Assembly: GCA_965365655.1 (NCBI GenBank)
Contig: CBDUCN010000012.1
Span: 1-32,972 of the forward strand
Direction: 5' to 3'
DNA from: JBFHNV01 sp965365655
Lineage (GTDB): Bacteria; Pseudomonadota; Gammaproteobacteria; HK1
Length of the DNA: 32,972 bases
Part shown: positions 30,659-32,972 of the stretch, in pieces
How positions within the stretch are numbered: position 1 is the first letter of the stretch
How the letters are laid out: the number at the start of each line of letters is the position of its first letter
Position numbers and translations under genes: made by a program
Notes under the pieces: model-generated
What the model saw: only the letters and a program-made list of their open reading frames with translations
What the model was told of the DNA's origin: nothing
The model's database searches: none

Positions 30659-32634
30659 TGGCGCGCCCCGCAGAGCTGCACCCGGCGACCCGCGCGGTTC
30701 CACTCGCGCACCGCGCGCTCGCGCTGCTGGCACCCGGGCAGGCGGACGTCGCGGCGAGCAGCGAGGCGCGCTGGCTCGCGTCCGTCGCGGCCACGGTGGG
30801 CGACCCGGATACCGACGCCGACGCCGCCATCGCCCGCTGGCGCAGCGCGCCGCCGGCCGCCGACCGGCGCCTGGCCGACGTCAGCGCGGCCCTCGACCTC
30901 ACCCCGGTGGAGTGCCTCGCCGCTGCCCTGGCGCTCGCGGCCGACGTCGATCCGATGGTCGCCCGGACCCTGGCGTGGCTGCAGGGCAGCGCCGCGGCGA
31001 CCCACCCCAGCATCGGCCTGCTCGCCTGCCTCGACCGCCCCGGCGCCGGGGCGGGCCCCGAGCCGATGGTGCGCATCCTCGACGGGGCTGCCCTCGAGAG
31101 CGGGCTGCTCACGCTGGAGCACGCGTCGGGCAGCCTGCAGGACGCGACCGTGCGCCTGCCCGCGGCGCTGGTCATCAGCCTGCGCGGCGGGCACGGCGCC
31201 TGGGCAGAGGCACGCCTGGACCGTGACGGGCCCCCGGTGCTGGCCGACGACACCGTGGCCGCGGTGCGCGACGAGGCCCTGGGCCTGCTGCAGGCCGGCG
31301 GTGGGCTCGTGATTCGCAGCGGGCACCCGGAGGAGGCCCGGGCCGCGGCGAGGGCGCTGGCCCGGGAGGCCGGCGGCGCCAGCGCCCGCGTCGACCTCCC
31401 GCCGCCCAGGGGGCTCGGGCCGTGGCTGCGGATCCACCGGGCCCTGCCCGTGATCTGCATGGAGCTGGAGCCCGGCGCCTGCCGTACCTTGCCCCACGTC
31501 GCCGGCTACGACGGTCCGTGGATCGTCGCGACGGGTCCGGAAGGGAGCTGGCGGCGCGAGGACGCCTCCGGCGCCAGCCACGGCCTGCCGAGCTGGTCCC
31601 TGCCGCTGCCCGACGCCGGGGCGCGCGCCGCGCTGTGGCGCGCGGCCGGCGCGCGGACCGCGGACGCCGAGGCGCTCGGCGCGCGCCACCGCCACTCGGC
31701 CGCGCGCATCCGGTCCCTCGCGCGCAGCGCGCGCGGCTACCGCGGCCACCCGGAGTCGCGCGAGGACAGCTTCGGCGTCGAGGAGGTCGCCCGCGCCGCA
31801 CGCGGCGCCAGCCGCGGCGAGCTGGGCGCGCTGGCCGAGCAGATCCGGGACGACGTCGCCGACGACGCGCTGGTGCTGCCACCGGCCGTGCGCAGCGACC
31901 TCGACGTGCTGACCGCGCGCTGCCACGCCCGCGACACGCTGGCGCGCGGCCTCGGCCCGGCGGCGCGGGCACGCTACCGCCCCGGCGTGCGCGCGCTGTT
32001 CGTGGGCCCCTCCGGCACCGGCAAGACCCTGGCCGCGTCCTGGCTCGCCACCCGCCTCGGCCTGCCGCTGTACCGGGTGGACCTGGCGTCGGTGAGCAGC
32101 AAGTACATCGGCGAGACCGAGAAGAACCTCGGTGAGCTGTTCGCCCGCGCCGAGCACGCCGAGGTGGTGCTGCTGTTCGACGAGGCCGACGCCCTGTTCG
32201 GCAAGCGCACCGAGGTCCGCGACGCCAACGATCGCTTCGCGAACCAGCAGACCAACTACCTGCTGCAGCGAATCGAGTCCTTCGACGGCATCGTCGTGCT
32301 GACCAGCAACGCCCGGGGGCGCTTCGACAGCGCGTTCAGCCGCCGCCTGGACGCGGTGCTGGAGTTCCCGCTGCCGCTCCCGCCGCAGCGCCGCGGCCTG
32401 TGGCAGGCGCACCTCGGCGACGGCCACGCCATCACCGCCGCCGACCTCAACCGGCTCGCCGGCGAGTGCGAGCTGCCGGGCGGGCACATCCGCAACATCG
32501 TGCTCGCGGCGCGCGCCCTGGCCGGCTGCGGCGCGATCGGCTGGCAGCACCTCGTGCCCGCGATGCAGGCCGAGTACCGCAAGGTCGGGAAGCCTGCGCC
32601 GCCGGGGATCGCCGGCGCCGGCGGACGGGGCTGA
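30658..32634 (+). CDS. AAA+ ATPase of eCIS (Afp15/Pvc15-like)
   Basis: A 658-residue protein with a C-terminal AAA+ module. Walker A GPSGTGKT is at residues 450-457, the pore/following segment SSKYIGETEKNL next, Walker B LLFDEAD at 505-511, sensor 1 LTSN at 548-551, and the arginine-finger motif DSAFSRRLD at 557-565. The N-terminal ~420 residues are alpha-helical and form the variable domain (LAHRALALLAPGQADVAASS, LDLTPVECLAAALALAADVD). Afp15/Pvc15 ATPases act in assembly or effector loading of these particles in the producing cell. Length exceeds that of a bare AAA+ domain because of the added N-terminus. All catalytic residues appear intact. Confidence 0.93.
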   Translation: MARPAELHPATRAVPLAHRALALLAPGQADVAASSEARWLASVAATVGDPDTDADAAIARWRSAPPAADRRLADVSAALDLTPVECLAAALALAADVDPMVARTLAWLQGSAAATHPSIGLLACLDRPGAGAGPEPMVRILDGAALESGLLTLEHASGSLQDATVRLPAALVISLRGGHGAWAEARLDRDGPPVLADDTVAAVRDEALGLLQAGGGLVIRSGHPEEARAAARALAREAGGASARVDLPPPRGLGPWLRIHRALPVICMELEPGACRTLPHVAGYDGPWIVATGPEGSWRREDASGASHGLPSWSLPLPDAGARAALWRAAGARTADAEALGARHRHSAARIRSLARSARGYRGHPESREDSFGVEEVARAARGASRGELGALAEQIRDDVADDALVLPPAVRSDLDVLTARCHARDTLARGLGPAARARYRPGVRALFVGPSGTGKTLAASWLATRLGLPLYRVDLASVSSKYIGETEKNLGELFARAEHAEVVLLFDEADALFGKRTEVRDANDRFANQQTNYLLQRIESFDGIVVLTSNARGRFDSAFSRRLDAVLEFPLPLPPQRRGLWQAHLGDGHAITAADLNRLAGECELPGGHIRNIVLAARALAGCGAIGWQHLVPAMQAEYRKVGKPAPPGIAGAGGRG

Positions 32635-32636
32635 GC

Positions 32637-32972
32637 ATGCGCCGGCCCATGGCGCGGCACGCGCCCCGGCCGGAGCCCGCGATGAGCTCGCAGCGCGAGG
32701 CCGTCGTCCGGCGCCCGGGCGCCGAGGCCGCGGCCCGCGCCGGGGAGCCGATCCTGCGCCCGCCGCCGAGACCGCTGCCGCCGTACCTGAGCGAGCAGGT
32801 CGAATCGCGCGCTCGCGCACCCGCACGCGAGCCGGCTCCGCCCGGCGAGACCGCCGACACCCGCAGCGCCCAGGCGCCGGCGATACAGCCTCCCACGGGA
32901 CGCGGCGCCGCGCCGCGCGCGCCCGAGCCGCAGCCGCGGCCCGGGGCACCGGCCACGGCGCAGGCACCGGCC
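32637..32972 (+). CDS. Proline-rich protein, N-terminal part (cut by right edge)
   Basis: Starting at ATG 32637, 2 bases after the ATPase stop, a frame stays open to the right edge (112 residues). In-frame ATG codons at 32649 and 32682 are alternatives. The sequence is a disordered, Pro/Ala/Arg-rich leader (EPILRPPPRPLPPYLSEQVE, PAIQPPTGRGAAPRAPEP). In eCIS clusters, genes after the AAA+ gene often encode proteins with such leaders, for example DUF4157-type cargo or tape-measure proteins. The family cannot be decided because the core lies outside the window. Placement downstream of the ATPase and in the same orientation supports it being part of the array. Confidence 0.6.
   Translation, partial: MRRPMARHAPRPEPAMSSQREAVVRRPGAEAAARAGEPILRPPPRPLPPYLSEQVESRARAPAREPAPPGETADTRSAQAPAIQPPTGRGAAPRAPEPQPRPGAPATAQAPA

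Noticed and set aside
1..32972. tRNA, rRNA, insertion sequence, attachment site or integrase
   Set aside because: No recognisable cloverleaf, rRNA motif, transposase, terminal repeats or integrase was seen; composition is uniform across the window.

Overview
This window is very GC-rich and almost completely coding on the + strand. Two adjacent lipoprotein genes, an esterase-like hydrolase and the outer-membrane phospholipid-transport lipoprotein MlaA, point to a Gram-negative bacterium, most likely a high-GC member of the Pseudomonadota. I cannot place it more precisely without a search.

Left part (1-3174). A minus-strand gene runs off the left edge (membrane-anchored, possibly propeller-like). 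It is followed by a two-gene + strand unit (lipobox serine hydrolase, then mlaA) and a small minus-strand membrane protein. These look like ordinary chromosomal genes flanking an inserted or resident accessory locus.

Main part (about 3235-32972). This is one long operon-like array for an extracellular contractile injection system (eCIS; Afp/PVC type, a phage-tail-like particle). The order is: small winged-helix-like protein, Pvc16/DUF4255 tail-terminator-like protein, a protein with a Pro-Gly repeat, sheath, tube, second sheath-like protein, second tube-like protein, Afp7-like tube/baseplate adaptor with an Ala/Gly/Ser tail, DUF5908-like small protein, gp27-like hub, gp5/gpV-like spike, an unknown protein with a strongly hydrophobic C-terminus, gp25-like wedge, gp6/baseplate-J protein, an Afp12/gpI-like protein, two tiny PKD-like proteins, three consecutive proteins sharing an N-terminal module (the last 1,649 residues long with a 178-residue tandem repeat), an unknown 563-residue protein, and the Afp15-like AAA+ ATPase. 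A proline-rich gene is cut by the right edge. Most junctions are ATGA, GTGA or TGATG overlaps, so the particle is probably made from a translationally coupled polycistron. No PAAR tip, tape measure or toxin could be recognised inside the window; at least some of these presumably lie to the right.

The most notable observations are: (1) a near-consensus sigma-54 (-24/-12) promoter in front of the eCIS array, preceded by two copies of the dyad GTGGGTC-N6-GACCCAC spaced 114 bp apart, which looks like an enhancer-binding-protein-controlled promoter; (2) PKD-type beta-sandwich domains that appear to be split across three consecutive genes, as if separate polypeptides complete one another's folds; (3) an Afp7-like protein whose expected LysM-type C-terminus is replaced by a long Ala/Gly/Ser-rich tail; (4) a spike-proximal protein ending in a hydrophobic segment that could anchor the particle to a membrane; and (5) a triplicated accessory-baseplate module with repeat and lectin-like extensions.
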